From JAJVID01 sp036565725 (GTDB lineage Bacteria > Acidobacteriota > Blastocatellia > RBC074): a DNA stretch of 64,000 nucleotides. The notes under the pieces were generated by a model that ran no database searches, was not told the origin of the DNA, and was given only the letters and a program-made list of their open reading frames with translations. The number at the start of each line of letters is the position of its first letter. Within the stretch, counting starts at the first letter, position 1. Shown here piece by piece: positions 52,725-62,391 of the stretch. The stretch is taken from positions 3,145-67,144 of the forward strand of contig DATCXQ010000925.1 of assembly GCA_036565725.1 (NCBI GenBank), in the 5' to 3' direction. Both the position numbers and the translations under genes were made by a program.

Positions 52725-53558
52725 ATGAAACCGAAAGAGGTTCTTTTGTTGGCAGTCTGCCTGATGGCGATGGCGCCGGTCGCTCAGACTAAATCAACAA
52801 CCACGACCGCTGATCCACAGGCGCAATCGTTGAAAGGGGTCACGCCGCCGAACAGTGAACCCGCGCCTCAGCAGCAACAGAGCCAACCGAAAGCCGAAAC
52901 CAAACCGCCACGATTCGACAACGAGGTGTATCAATTCGGGATGTTGACTCGGGGGCCGAAGTGGACGGCCGAGAACACCCCTGAGATTCAGAAGATTCAA
53001 GAAGGCCACATGGCCAACATCAACAAGATGGCGCAGGCCGGCAAGCTCTTCGCCGCCGGACCGATTCTGGACAACGGCGACCTGCGTGGAATCTTCGTCT
53101 TTCGCGCCGCCTCGATTGAGGAAGCGAAGGCGTTGGCCGCCGAAGACCCCGCGATCAAGGCGGCGCGGTTGAAGCTCGAAATCCTGCCATGGTTCGGGTC
53201 GAAAGGCATCGGGGTTAGATCGATGGAGGAGTTCAAAAAGAATCCTGATATGAAATGGACGATGAAGAAATATCATCTCGCCATCCTCAGGCGCGGGCCT
53301 GAGACAACGCATCCCGCCGCGGAGACTCAGAAGATTCAACTCGAACACCTCTGGAACATCCGCCGAATGATGGACGACGGAAAGATGCTCACGGCCGGCC
53401 CCTTTATGAAGGACGGCGATCTGCGCGGAATTTTCGTCTTCAACACGGAATCGGCCGACGAGGCGAAGGCCTGGGCTGAAGCCGATCCGGCGGTCAAAGC
53501 CGGAAGGCTGATTGTCGAAATCCATCCATGGCTGGTGGCGAAAGAGGTCTGGCCGTAA
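52725..53558 (+). CDS. Exported protein with two tandem YCII domains
   Basis: Start at the ATG at 52725 behind GGGCGAGGAGAAT; an upstream in-frame ATG gives no sensible sequence. The signal peptide is KPKEVLLLAVCLMAMAPVAQ, followed by a Gln/Pro-rich spacer (about 25-55). Two similar 95-residue YCII-related domains follow (YQFGMLTRGPKWT ... EGHMANINKMAQAGKLFAAG and YHLAILRRGPETT ... LEHLWNIRRMMDDGKMLTAG). Each keeps the His of HMANI/HLWNI and the Asp of EDPA/ADPA, typical of the YCII active region. Exported tandem YCII proteins seem unusual compared with the cytosolic partner at 50350. It may act as a periplasmic counterpart of the ECF42 partner. Confidence 0.85.
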   Translation: MKPKEVLLLAVCLMAMAPVAQTKSTTTTADPQAQSLKGVTPPNSEPAPQQQQSQPKAETKPPRFDNEVYQFGMLTRGPKWTAENTPEIQKIQEGHMANINKMAQAGKLFAAGPILDNGDLRGIFVFRAASIEEAKALAAEDPAIKAARLKLEILPWFGSKGIGVRSMEEFKKNPDMKWTMKKYHLAILRRGPETTHPAAETQKIQLEHLWNIRRMMDDGKMLTAGPFMKDGDLRGIFVFNTESADEAKAWAEADPAVKAGRLIVEIHPWLVAKEVWP

Positions 53559-53561
53559 ACT

Positions 53562-54947
53562 TCAACCGCGGTTAGTCGCGCCTGACTTCTCCTGCCGGTT
53601 TTGGCGCAGTCGGCGAACGAACAGGCAAGTGGTCTTCACCGCGATGCCGTCGCGGATCTGGACCTCAAGCAGCGCCTGGAAATAGGATGGCAGGTCTTTG
53701 TCTCCTGAAGCGGCCCACATACTTTCTAGTGTCAGCATGCTCGCCTCCGAGATCGCAAATTCTGCGGCCGCCTGGGTGCCGAGAGTGGAAAGCCCGGCAA
53801 GCACCAGAATATATTGGTTGGGAGTGACACTGGGGAGCAGACTGATCAACGCATATTCAGATTGGAGGGCTTTCGTTCTGCCGTCCCTTCGAAATTCGTA
53901 GGTCGCCGGCTGATTCGCTTCAGGGCGGCGGTCTCGGATCAACAGTCTTCCTACAAATTCATTTCCGGCGGGATCTTCAAAAACCAGATCGCTCTCGACG
54001 GGCAATTTCCCCAGGATCTCATTCTCCAGGCTGGCGCCGAGGAAGATCACGTGGCGATTTCTGAGGTCTTCGTATGAAGTGATCCGGCTGCGCTTGACTG
54101 AGAAATCCTGCCCGCGGCGCGCTAACAATTGAGAGATCCTGCCCGCCGCCACGACTTCTCCGATGCCGGTATAGGAATCAAAATAGTATAGCGGTCCCAA
54201 ATGGGCAGGGATTGGCCCGCGGCGTTCCAACCCGGCCAGGCTGGGGACTTGGGCTCCCATCGCGAGCGAATGGCTCGTTTCGGTGTAGTACCGATAGAGG
54301 TCTCCTTGCTCACTCATTAAGAACAGCGCGTTACTGTAGACGATGATGGGAGGCTGACTCGACGAAGCGAATGGCTGGCATAGCACGGCCAATGCTTTGG
54401 CTAGTGGGGGAGACTTCGGGGAATCGGCGCTCAAACTGAAAGTCCGAAGGATGTATGTGAGGAGCGCCAGGTTCAAAATCAACAGCCCGAAGGCCAGCGA
54501 CCGCCAATTGAGCGTCGCCGATAATTTTGCCGGCTCGGGATTGGGAGTGACGGCTTGCTCCGCCTGGGGCTCCGAGGAATTAACCAGGGGGCGTACAGTG
54601 GGTGGTTGCGTCAAATACTCGGGGTAGTAATGCCCGCGGGCGATGAAGATGTGGACCGGGTCTTGGGCTCCTTCCCCGTTGTAGTATTCCGCGAGCTTCT
54701 TGCGCAGCCTGGCCGCCTGGACACGGACGATATTATCAGCTTTGGAGCTGAAGTCCGAGGACCGCCCGAGGACTTCAGTAGCAATGGTATATTCCTTAAT
54801 TTCATCGGCCCGCTCGGCCACCGACCTCTCGACGATGAACTTCAGAATCTGCCGCAATGTCTCACACTCGGAGAAAGTCTTGCTCTGTAGGACGAGCTGG
54901 AGCGCTAATAAGCGCTCGTCAGCCGTCGTGTCACTAGTGACGACCAT
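53562..54947 (-). CDS. Membrane-anchored winged-helix regulator
   Basis: A 461-residue protein. Residues about 1-110 form a domain with ILKFIVERSVAERADEIKEY, then NIVRVQAARLRKKLAEYYNG and IARGHYYPEYL, whose end resembles the winged-helix C-terminal wing and RGxGY motif of OmpR/ToxR proteins. This domain is frequent in Acidobacteria. A single membrane helix lies at about 150-170 (LAFGLLILNLALLTYILRTF). The C-terminal 270 residues are probably periplasmic (FDSYTGIGEVVAAGRISQLL; ISLLPSVTPNQYILVLAGLS) and resemble a ligand-sensing domain. The gene diverges from a TonB-dependent receptor gene, and GTTAC direct repeats lie between. A regulator of that receptor is likely, by position. Confidence 0.75.
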   Translation of the reverse strand: MVVTSDTTADERLLALQLVLQSKTFSECETLRQILKFIVERSVAERADEIKEYTIATEVLGRSSDFSSKADNIVRVQAARLRKKLAEYYNGEGAQDPVHIFIARGHYYPEYLTQPPTVRPLVNSSEPQAEQAVTPNPEPAKLSATLNWRSLAFGLLILNLALLTYILRTFSLSADSPKSPPLAKALAVLCQPFASSSQPPIIVYSNALFLMSEQGDLYRYYTETSHSLAMGAQVPSLAGLERRGPIPAHLGPLYYFDSYTGIGEVVAAGRISQLLARRGQDFSVKRSRITSYEDLRNRHVIFLGASLENEILGKLPVESDLVFEDPAGNEFVGRLLIRDRRPEANQPATYEFRRDGRTKALQSEYALISLLPSVTPNQYILVLAGLSTLGTQAAAEFAISEASMLTLESMWAASGDKDLPSYFQALLEVQIRDGIAVKTTCLFVRRLRQNRQEKSGATNRG

Positions 54948-55490
54948 GGCACTTGATTCCCTTGTTGCACCCGCGTTACCGGATGTTGAGCACCCGTATT
55001 GAAATGTAAATGAATGGCCTCAGCGGCCGAATAGCCTGATCCCGGATTCAGCGCGCCTTAACCTGGTTCCCCAAAAGTTGATGGGCCACACCAAGAAGGC
55101 AGCCCCCCGTTAAGATATGAGATAGGTCCCTGTCACAAATGTTAGGGTTTGGCGGCGATTATACTCCGGGGGCTTACAATTTCAAAATTCAAGACGCGCT
55201 CGCCGGAGCGGCCTCAGTCCCTTACTCAAAGGATAATTCGGCTCTTTCAGGCGCCGACAGGGCAGGCGGCGCCACGCAATTTACGGTAACATCACCCACG
55301 CCTATTCTTCACCTGGCGGTTTTCCGGCTAAGAGAAGTGTCCACTAGGCATACTGGCTCACTTTTTGTCTGGCCGATTTACTCCCCGGTTACCTCATGTT
55401 ACCCCCCTGTTACTCCCTAAATTCTTGACCTGAGCTTACAGTTCTCCGCAGGAAAAATCCTTACGGTCTCTCAACCAATGGAGGTCAATA
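54948..55490. other. 543-bp divergent spacer before the receptor
   Basis: No gene is supported; the 93-codon frame at 55139-55420 looks spurious. Features are TGTCACA with CGGC 15 bases later (55131-55156, an imperfect ECF41-type match), and three GTTAC units at 55388-55413 just before the receptor. TTGACC near 55424 may be a -35 box. Confidence 0.55.
55388..55413 (+). promoter_or_regulatory. Direct repeats GTTAC with one-turn spacing
   Basis: GTTAC occurs at 55388, 55398 and 55409, spaced by 10 and 11 bases, about one DNA turn, which is the layout of OmpR-type binding sites. They lie about 80-100 bp upstream of the TonB receptor start. The opposite gene encodes a winged-helix regulator. Confidence 0.5.
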
Positions 55491-58400
55491 ATGGAGTTCA
55501 ATAATATGAGGCGGAGTATTTGGCTATGGCTCTTGATTGCTGCAACCCTGGCAGGTCAGGCAGGGGGCGCGTCAGCCCTGGCGCAAGCGGAACAAGCCAC
55601 CATCACCGGCACGGTCACGGATAAGTCAGGCGCCGTAATCCCGGACGCTAAAGTGATCGTCACTAATATTAGGACCCAAGTCGTCAGGGAGACGAAAACC
55701 ACTGGGGACGGCCATTACACGGCGCCGTATCTCCCAGTCGGCCAGTATGAAGTCACGGTGGAGATGGCAGGCTTTAAAAAGGCGCAAGTGAAAGACGTCA
55801 CCCTCAGAGTCGGGTTCATCGCTACTGTCGACGTAAGCCTGGAGCCTGGGGCGGTGACAGAGGCGGTTGAGGTCACCGGCGGGGCGGCGCAACTGGAGAG
55901 CCAGAGTGGTTCGCTCGGTAATGTGGTCGGGAACACGCAACTCCGCGAGTTGCCGTTGATCAACCGGAATCCTTTCGGGTTGGTGACGCTCGCCCCGGGC
56001 GTGATCGCGGCCGGAAACACAGGGACCGGACCGATTATCAACGGCGGCCGGTCCAACACGAGCGAGGTCCTGCTCGATGGGGCCGAGTTGCGCAACAGTT
56101 CCACCATGGATCTCAACTACACGCCTCCACTAGAATCCATCGAAGAGTTTAAGGTCATCACCAACAGCATGTCCGCAGAGTTCGGCTCCTCGGGCGGCGG
56201 CTATCTCACCGCCGTCACCAAGTCGGGGGCCAATCAGCTGCACGGCAGTTTTTACGAGTTCCTGCGCAACGACAAGCTCAATGCAAACAGCTTTACCAAT
56301 AACCGGAACGGCGTGGCGCGCGGCATGGTGCGACATAATGAGTACGGGGGTACCCTCGGCGGGCCGGTTTACATACCGGGCCTGTACAACGGGCGCGACA
56401 AGACCTTCTTCTTCGTGGCCCTGGAACAAGTCAAGGACCGCAGCCCACAGACGGTGATCAGTACCGTGCCGACCGCGCTTGAGCGGGTCGGAGATTTCTC
56501 CCAGACCTTCGCCGACAATGCGCGCACCCAGTTGATCAAGATTTATGACCCGGCCACCACACGCGCCGCCGCGGGAGGCGCGTTTGTCCGTGACCAGTTT
56601 TCCTGTCGGGAGGGGCCCAATGTGAGGCTCAATGTGATTTGCCCTGATCGCATCAATCCCATCGCGCTCAAGATCCTTTCCTATTATCCGCTGCCCAACC
56701 GAGACTCGCGGACTAACAATCGCGTCGATGCCGCCAATCGCATTAATGATTCGTGGAGGTTGGATTTTCGGATCGACCACCGGATCGGGACAAGGCATCA
56801 CCTCTTTGCCACTTACGGCCGGATCAACCAGGATCAATCAAGTCGGGGCCTGACTAACATCGCCTACCCAAGGGAAGGGGTGAACGGTGAACTCGCCACG
56901 GTCCAGGACCGCCCACGGAGGGCTGTCCTCAGCGACACCGTTACATTCCGGCCCACCTTGATCGGAGAATTCCGCGCCAGCCTGTCGCGCTCCTTTAGGG
57001 ACGTCCTGTCGCGCAGCCTGGGCTTTGATTTCATGAATGAGCTCGGGATTGCGCCCAGTCTCAGGCCTTTTGTCAGGAGCTTAATCTTCCCGCAGATCAA
57101 CCCAAGTGATGTCGCCGGTCTAGGCCCGGACCGGGCCTCGCTGCAACATGACGCCGAAAGTACTTACCAATTCCAGGGCCACATCACCTGGATCCGGGGC
57201 TCGCATTCGGTGAAGTCCGGGCTCGACTACAGGTTTATGGCCTGGAACGTGCTCCGCCCGGAGCGCCCGGCGGGGAACTTCACCTTCGACCGGAGCTTCA
57301 CTCAAGGGCCGAACCCGATTGCCGCCAGTACGACCGCCGGCAACGGCATCGCCACACTCCTGCTCGGCGCCCCGACCGGAGGGAACTTCACTTTTGACCC
57401 GACCCTCGCCGCCTCGCAAAAATACTACGCCACCTACGTGCAGGATGATTGGAAAGTGGCTCGCCGCTTGACGCTCAATCTGGGCTTGCGCTGGGAATAC
57501 TCAACGCCGTGGAACGACCGCTTCGACCAGTTATCCTTCTTCGACCCGGAGGCCGTCGAGCCGATCACCCAGCAGAAAGGGGTGATCAGATTCGTGGGCC
57601 GCGACGGCAATTCGCGCTACCAGACCATGTCGGATAAAAACAATTTCGCCCCGCGCTTGGCCCTGGCCTGGGAACTCATGAAAGATACGGCGCTCAGGGC
57701 CGGTTATGGCATCTCGTATTTTCCCGGCAGCGGGGGCATCGGGGCCGCGCCCAGCGACGTCATGCTCGGCGGGGGGCTGCCGATCACTGGAGTGTTTTTG
57801 GGCGACCGGCCGTTCCCCAATACGCCCCCGACGGGTTCGTCGTTGGCCGACCCTTTCAGGTCGGGTATTGTCGTCCCGCCCACCACGAATCTCGGTGAAG
57901 GTGTGACCCAGGCATTCCCCGAGTGGCGCATCCCCTTCAACCACCAGTGGAACCTCAATATCCAGCGCGCTATCACCAGGGATCTGCTCGTGGAAGTGGC
58001 CTATAGCGGCAACCGGGGGCAGCGCATCTGGATCAACCGCAACCGCAACGTGGCGAGCGCCTCGAACCTGTCGTTAGGTAATGACCTGTTTACGCGCGTG
58101 CCGAACCCCTTCGCGGGCAAAATCCCGGGAACCCTCGGGCAACCCACGATTGAGAAGCGTCTCCTTCTGAGGCCCTTCCCCCATTATGGTGACCTCACGC
58201 GTTTCCGCGATGACGTGGGCGATTCGATCTATCATGCCTTCACGTTGCGCGTGGATAAGAGGTTTGCGCAGGGGTTGCTCTTTCAAGCAGGCTACACGGT
58301 CAGCAAGAATATCAGCAACGTGCCGGAGCGGTTTATCGGGCGCGCCGCGAACTTTATTGATCCGAACGACCTCTCGCGTTCGCGTTCGATCAGCGAGAAC

Positions 58401-58940
58401 GACCGGCCACAGAGGCTGGTGATCAACTATGTCTATGAACTCCCTTTCGGGCAGGGCAAGCGATGGCTTGGGAACGGTTGGGCGGGGCGCCTCCTCGGTA
58501 GCTGGCAGGTGGCGGGGATCACGGTCTTCCAGTCCGGGCTGCCGGTGATCATTTCCGGCGCCTGCTCGACCAACATCCAAGGGCTCGGCTGTACGCCCGT
58601 CCGGTTGAAAGACCCGGTCGTAGCCGAAGGCGATAAGACGCTCGACCGGTGGTTTGATCCCACGGCATTCGCCCTGGCGCCGGCCTTCTCAATGGGTAAT
58701 AACCCGCGCACCGAGCCGAACCTGCGCGGGCCGGGTACCAGAAACTTTGACATCGGGGTCTACCGCAACCAGCGCATCAGGGAGACCATTAAACTGCAAA
58801 TCGGCGCCGATTTTCAGAATGCTTTCAATACGACGCAGTTGAACGACCCGATCACCGCTATTGGCGACGCCAATTTTGGAAAGATCATCGGCGGCGGTAA
58901 CCAGAGGCAGATCCAAATCAGGGTGCGGCTCTCCTACTGA
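55491..58940 (+). CDS. Oar-type TonB-dependent outer-membrane receptor
   Basis: A 1149-residue protein. After a signal peptide (MRRSIWLWLLIAATLAGQAG), a carboxypeptidase-regulatory-like domain begins at ATITGTVTDKSGAVIPDAKV and continues with YTAPYLPVGQYEVTVEMAGF (about 35-105). A plug domain with LVTLAPGVIAAGNTGTGPII and STMDLNYTPPLESIEEFKVI (about 165-220) and a long beta-barrel with aromatic repeats follow, ending in IQIRVRLSY, with terminal aromatic residue typical of porin insertion. Members import large or complex substrates or bind surface polymers; the substrate is unknown. The length is normal for acidobacterial Oar-like proteins. A strong GGAGG site precedes the start. Confidence 0.93.
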   Translation: MEFNNMRRSIWLWLLIAATLAGQAGGASALAQAEQATITGTVTDKSGAVIPDAKVIVTNIRTQVVRETKTTGDGHYTAPYLPVGQYEVTVEMAGFKKAQVKDVTLRVGFIATVDVSLEPGAVTEAVEVTGGAAQLESQSGSLGNVVGNTQLRELPLINRNPFGLVTLAPGVIAAGNTGTGPIINGGRSNTSEVLLDGAELRNSSTMDLNYTPPLESIEEFKVITNSMSAEFGSSGGGYLTAVTKSGANQLHGSFYEFLRNDKLNANSFTNNRNGVARGMVRHNEYGGTLGGPVYIPGLYNGRDKTFFFVALEQVKDRSPQTVISTVPTALERVGDFSQTFADNARTQLIKIYDPATTRAAAGGAFVRDQFSCREGPNVRLNVICPDRINPIALKILSYYPLPNRDSRTNNRVDAANRINDSWRLDFRIDHRIGTRHHLFATYGRINQDQSSRGLTNIAYPREGVNGELATVQDRPRRAVLSDTVTFRPTLIGEFRASLSRSFRDVLSRSLGFDFMNELGIAPSLRPFVRSLIFPQINPSDVAGLGPDRASLQHDAESTYQFQGHITWIRGSHSVKSGLDYRFMAWNVLRPERPAGNFTFDRSFTQGPNPIAASTTAGNGIATLLLGAPTGGNFTFDPTLAASQKYYATYVQDDWKVARRLTLNLGLRWEYSTPWNDRFDQLSFFDPEAVEPITQQKGVIRFVGRDGNSRYQTMSDKNNFAPRLALAWELMKDTALRAGYGISYFPGSGGIGAAPSDVMLGGGLPITGVFLGDRPFPNTPPTGSSLADPFRSGIVVPPTTNLGEGVTQAFPEWRIPFNHQWNLNIQRAITRDLLVEVAYSGNRGQRIWINRNRNVASASNLSLGNDLFTRVPNPFAGKIPGTLGQPTIEKRLLLRPFPHYGDLTRFRDDVGDSIYHAFTLRVDKRFAQGLLFQAGYTVSKNISNVPERFIGRAANFIDPNDLSRSRSISENDRPQRLVINYVYELPFGQGKRWLGNGWAGRLLGSWQVAGITVFQSGLPVIISGACSTNIQGLGCTPVRLKDPVVAEGDKTLDRWFDPTAFALAPAFSMGNNPRTEPNLRGPGTRNFDIGVYRNQRIRETIKLQIGADFQNAFNTTQLNDPITAIGDANFGKIIGGGNQRQIQIRVRLSY

Positions 58941-59242
58941 GCAGGATTGGCGCCGCGGGCTTACTGACCCGCCGGGCATCAGTTCGAAGCGGCGCCCAAG
59001 CGCGTGATTGCCGCAGTCAGGCGTCACATTTTGTAATATCGACTGTACTCGATCGGCAAATACGGCGTAGTGTTACTACGCCGTATTGAGCGCATACAGA
59101 ATCACAATGCATGCTCCGCGTCCTCTTTTGATTTGTAACGTCAATTCGTTCGGAGGCGTCTGTGGAGTTGGAGTATAATTGCGACGCCACAGTGCGGATC
59201 GCGCAAACAATCTCGACAATCGAATCGGCAGGAGGCGCACGG
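58941..59242. other. Spacer after the receptor with a perfect hairpin
   Basis: The spacer holds a perfect hairpin at 59059-59087 and otherwise nothing I can identify. GGAGG lies before the next start. Confidence 0.6.
59059..59087. repeat. Perfect 13-bp hairpin
   Basis: AATACGGCGTAGT and ACTACGCCGTATT are exact reverse complements with a 3-nt loop (GTT). It is about 120 bp past the receptor stop. There is no U-tract, so a terminator is possible but not certain. Confidence 0.85.
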
Positions 59243-61984
59243 ATGTCGAAAAGAGCCGTCATCAAATTTTTCATAATGCTGGCCGTAGGCGGAATCTTCC
59301 TGGCGTCGTCGCAGCGTCAGGCGCAAACTGCGCGCCCCGCCCAGGAGCCGTCCCGCGAAGGCCTGGAATTTTTCGAGAAGAGGATCAGGCCCGCGCTCGC
59401 CGAGAATTGTTACGCCTGCCACAGCGAGAAGAGCAAGAAGCCGCAGGGCGGGTTGCTGCTCGATTCGATCGAAGCGATGCTCAAAGGCGGCGCGTCGGGA
59501 CAGCCAGCCGTCGTTCCGGGCGATCCCGAAAAGAGCCTGCTCATCAAGGCCATCCGCCACACCGACGCCAAATTGCAGATGCCGATGGGCGGCAAACTGC
59601 CAGACCAGGCGATCAAGGATTTCGAAGCCTGGGTGAAGATGGGCGCGCCCGCCCCGCGCGGCTCGGCGCCAACAGCCGCGTCGAACTATCCTTCGTACAA
59701 TTTTGACGAGGCGAGAAAGTTTTGGTCGTTCCAGCCGCTCAAATACCGTCAGCCTCCGAAAGTTAAAAACGCGGCCTGGGTCAAATCGCCGATTGATTGC
59801 TTCATCCTGGCCAAACTCGAAGAGAAGGGGTTGAAGCCTGTCGCCGACGCCGATAAACGCGCGCTGATTCGACGCGCGACTTTCGACTTGACCGGCTTGC
59901 CGCCGACGCCCGACGAGGTCGAGGCGTTTTTAAAGGACACGTCGCCGAACGCCTTCGAAAAGGTCGTTGACCGTTTGCTCGGCAGTCAGGCTTATGGCGA
60001 AAAATGGGGCAGGCATTGGCTCGACGTCGTGCGCTATGCGGACACTGCCGGCGACAATTCGGATTATCCAGTGATCGCGGCCTACCGCTACCGCAACTAC
60101 GTGATCGAATCGTTCAACAAAGACAAGCCCTACGACGAATTCATCCGCGAACAGATCGCGGGCGACATTCTGGCGAGACACGACGCGCGGCGCGCCGAGG
60201 GCGAGGTGTCCGATGAGAGAGACGTTTCTGGCGCGAAAAAAACGACGGCCGCCGAGATCGAAAAGTCGCATCAGGAGAAAATCATCGCCACTGGCTACCT
60301 GGCGATCTCGCGCCGATTCGGTTCGCGCAACAAAGAGATGAACCTGACGATCGACGACACGATTGACAACCTCGGCAAGGCTTTTCTGGGCCTGAGCGTG
60401 AGTTGCGCGCGCTGTCACGATCACAAATTCGACCCGATCCCGCAGCGCGATTATTACGCGCTCTACGGCATGTTCAACAGCATTCGCTATTCCTTCCCCG
60501 GCGCCGAAATCTATCCTCACCCGGCGGAAATGGTCTCGCTCGTCGGCGGCAAGGAGGCTGAAAATTTCTATAGGCGGCAGAAGGAACTGAGCGAGATTGA
60601 CGACGCGATCGAACGGTTGAAGGGTGAACGCGGCGCCGCGGCCCGAAATAAAAAGATGAAAGACGAGGCGGCGGCGAAGGCCGAAGCGCCCGCCCCGGCG
60701 AGCAAAGAGACTAAACCGTCCGATACGAAACGCGACAACGAGACCGGCGCCGAGGAAAAAAACGGGACGCAGAAGCAAAACGAGAGTCTGCCCGCCGATT
60801 TCGACCGCGACCTCGCCAACAACCAGAAGGCGCAAACCTCCAAGCGAATGCCCGATGAGGTAGAGGCCGAATGGACTCGCGTCAACTCGCGCCAGGCGGA
60901 ATTGCACAAGCGCTACGTCAATACCCCAAGAGCCTACGCCGTCATCGAGGGATTGCCCGCCAACGCGCGCATCCATCGCAAGGGCGATCCGAAAAGTCTG
61001 GGCGATGAGGTCCCGCGCGGCTTTTTGACGATTCTCGGCGGACAGCAGATTCCGAAGGATCATCGTGGGAGTGGGCGCGAATTCCTGGCCCATTGGATCG
61101 CCGACGCAAAGAACCCGTTGACCGCTCGCGTCGTGGTAAACCGCATCTGGGCCTATCACTTCGGCAAGGGGATCGTGCAAACGCCGAATGATTTGGGCGC
61201 TAGAGGCCGGGCGCCGACTCACCCCGAATTGCTCGACTGGCTCGCCTCGCGCTTCATCGAAGGCGGGTGGTCGATCAAGAAGATGCACAGGATGATCATG
61301 CTGTCGCACGTCTATCGGATCGGCGGCGGCGAATCGGCGTCGCGAGCGGTAACGAGCGGGGCGCGCATCATTGCCGCCAACTCCGCGGTTGACGTGAACA
61401 ACGATTACTTCTGGCGGTTCAACCGCCGGAGGCTCGAAGCGGAGGAGATCCGCGACTCGGTTCTCGCCGTGAGCGGCGCGCTCGACCGCACGATGGGCGC
61501 CGAGCACCAGTTCCCGCCCGAACCGACCTGGCGCTTTTCGCAGCACGAGCAGTTCTTCGCCGTCTACGACACCAACCGCCGCAGCGTCTACGTGATGCAG
61601 CAACGATTGAAGAAGCATCCGTTCTTCGAGGTCTTCGACGGCGCCGACTCCAACGCCACCACAGACGGTCGCGCGCAGAGCGTCACGCCCGTGCAGGCGC
61701 TCTTCCTGATGAACAGCCCGTTTCTGCATGATCAGTCGGAGCGCTTCGCCGTTCGCGTCGGGATGGCTTACGATACGCTTCAAGGGCGGATCGATTACGC
61801 CTTCCAGCTGGCTTACGGGCGCGCGCCCAGACTCGAAGAGATTCGCGAGGCGCAGAATTATTTGCGCCGGACGCGCCTGGAATTGCAGGCGGGCGGCGCG
61901 CCGGTCGATCAGTTGAATCAGAAGGCGCTGGCCAGCTACCTGCGCGTGGTCATGAGCAGTAATGAGTTTTTGTACGTGGATTGA
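59243..61984 (+). CDS. DUF1549/DUF1553 protein with cytochrome c-type domain
   Basis: Started at ATG 59243 behind CAGGAGGCGCACGG; a TTG-like upstream extension is not used. 913 residues. A signal segment is followed by a planctomycete cytochrome C-type domain (CYACH, Cys56 and Cys59 with His60; KGGASGQPAVVPGDPEKSLL). DUF1549 contains a second CARCHDHKFDPI motif (about 385-396), then a charged low-complexity stretch (about 470-520). DUF1553 covers the C-terminal part (NPLTARVVVNRIWAYHFGKG; QSVTPVQALFLMNSP). The family is common in Planctomycetes, Verrucomicrobia and Acidobacteria, paired with DUF1501 proteins, and is thought to degrade sulfated or complex polymers. It probably acts in the periplasm. 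Confidence 0.93.
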   Translation: MSKRAVIKFFIMLAVGGIFLASSQRQAQTARPAQEPSREGLEFFEKRIRPALAENCYACHSEKSKKPQGGLLLDSIEAMLKGGASGQPAVVPGDPEKSLLIKAIRHTDAKLQMPMGGKLPDQAIKDFEAWVKMGAPAPRGSAPTAASNYPSYNFDEARKFWSFQPLKYRQPPKVKNAAWVKSPIDCFILAKLEEKGLKPVADADKRALIRRATFDLTGLPPTPDEVEAFLKDTSPNAFEKVVDRLLGSQAYGEKWGRHWLDVVRYADTAGDNSDYPVIAAYRYRNYVIESFNKDKPYDEFIREQIAGDILARHDARRAEGEVSDERDVSGAKKTTAAEIEKSHQEKIIATGYLAISRRFGSRNKEMNLTIDDTIDNLGKAFLGLSVSCARCHDHKFDPIPQRDYYALYGMFNSIRYSFPGAEIYPHPAEMVSLVGGKEAENFYRRQKELSEIDDAIERLKGERGAAARNKKMKDEAAAKAEAPAPASKETKPSDTKRDNETGAEEKNGTQKQNESLPADFDRDLANNQKAQTSKRMPDEVEAEWTRVNSRQAELHKRYVNTPRAYAVIEGLPANARIHRKGDPKSLGDEVPRGFLTILGGQQIPKDHRGSGREFLAHWIADAKNPLTARVVVNRIWAYHFGKGIVQTPNDLGARGRAPTHPELLDWLASRFIEGGWSIKKMHRMIMLSHVYRIGGGESASRAVTSGARIIAANSAVDVNNDYFWRFNRRRLEAEEIRDSVLAVSGALDRTMGAEHQFPPEPTWRFSQHEQFFAVYDTNRRSVYVMQQRLKKHPFFEVFDGADSNATTDGRAQSVTPVQALFLMNSPFLHDQSERFAVRVGMAYDTLQGRIDYAFQLAYGRAPRLEEIREAQNYLRRTRLELQAGGAPVDQLNQKALASYLRVVMSSNEFLYVD

Positions 61985-61993
61985 TGAGCCAGT

Positions 61994-62389
61994 GTGAAAG
62001 ACGAACTACTGCACAAAGACGTGACTGACCAAATTCTCAGCGCGTTCTACAAAGTTTACAACGCGCTCGGAGGAGGTTTTCTGGAGAAGGTCTACGAGAA
62101 CGCGATGGCAATCGAGTTGCGTAAAGTGGGATTCAATGTCGAACAGCAGAAAGCAATCAAAGTCTATTACGACGCCGCTCTGGTTGGTGATTTTTATGCG
62201 GACTTGGTCGTGGATGGTAAAGTGATTTTGGAGTTGAAGGCTGCTGATGCGCTGTGCTCCGCGCACGACGCTCAGCTTGGCAATTACCTCAAAGCGACTG
62301 ATATCGAAGTTGGAATGCTGCTTAACTTCGGCCAGAAGCCGGAATTCAAGCGCAGGATTTATACCAATGATCGTAAAAAACGAAGGTGA
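61994..62389 (+). CDS. GxxExxY protein
   Basis: A 131-residue protein starting at GTG 61994, ten bases after the preceding gene. The motif GFLEKVYENAM gives the family name (GxxExxY), and LLHKDVTDQILSAFYKVYNA and YADLVVDGKVILELKAADAL follow the family pattern (PF13366, a PD-(D/E)XK-like fold). The GDFYADLVV...ILELKA segment resembles the D...ExK nuclease core. Its cellular role is unknown; such genes are scattered, often singly. Here it separates DUF1553 and DUF1501 genes that are normally adjacent, and a perfect 33-bp palindrome follows it, so it may have been inserted. Confidence 0.9.
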   Translation: MKDELLHKDVTDQILSAFYKVYNALGGGFLEKVYENAMAIELRKVGFNVEQQKAIKVYYDAALVGDFYADLVVDGKVILELKAADALCSAHDAQLGNYLKATDIEVGMLLNFGQKPEFKRRIYTNDRKKRR

Positions 62390-62391
62390 AA

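Noticed and set aside
55131..55156. TGTCACA followed after 15 bases by CGGC upstream of the TonB receptor
   Set aside because: The -10 element has one mismatch from CGTC, and a single imperfect match is weak evidence for control by the ECF41 factor.
55139..55420. A 93-codon frame in the divergent spacer before the TonB receptor
   Set aside because: No ribosome-binding site or recognisable motif, and it overlaps likely regulatory repeats.
59930..61783. A 617-codon open frame antisense to the DUF1549/DUF1553 gene
   Set aside because: It mirrors the codon pattern of a real conserved gene on the other strand and shows no domain; GC-rich DNA often leaves such frames open.
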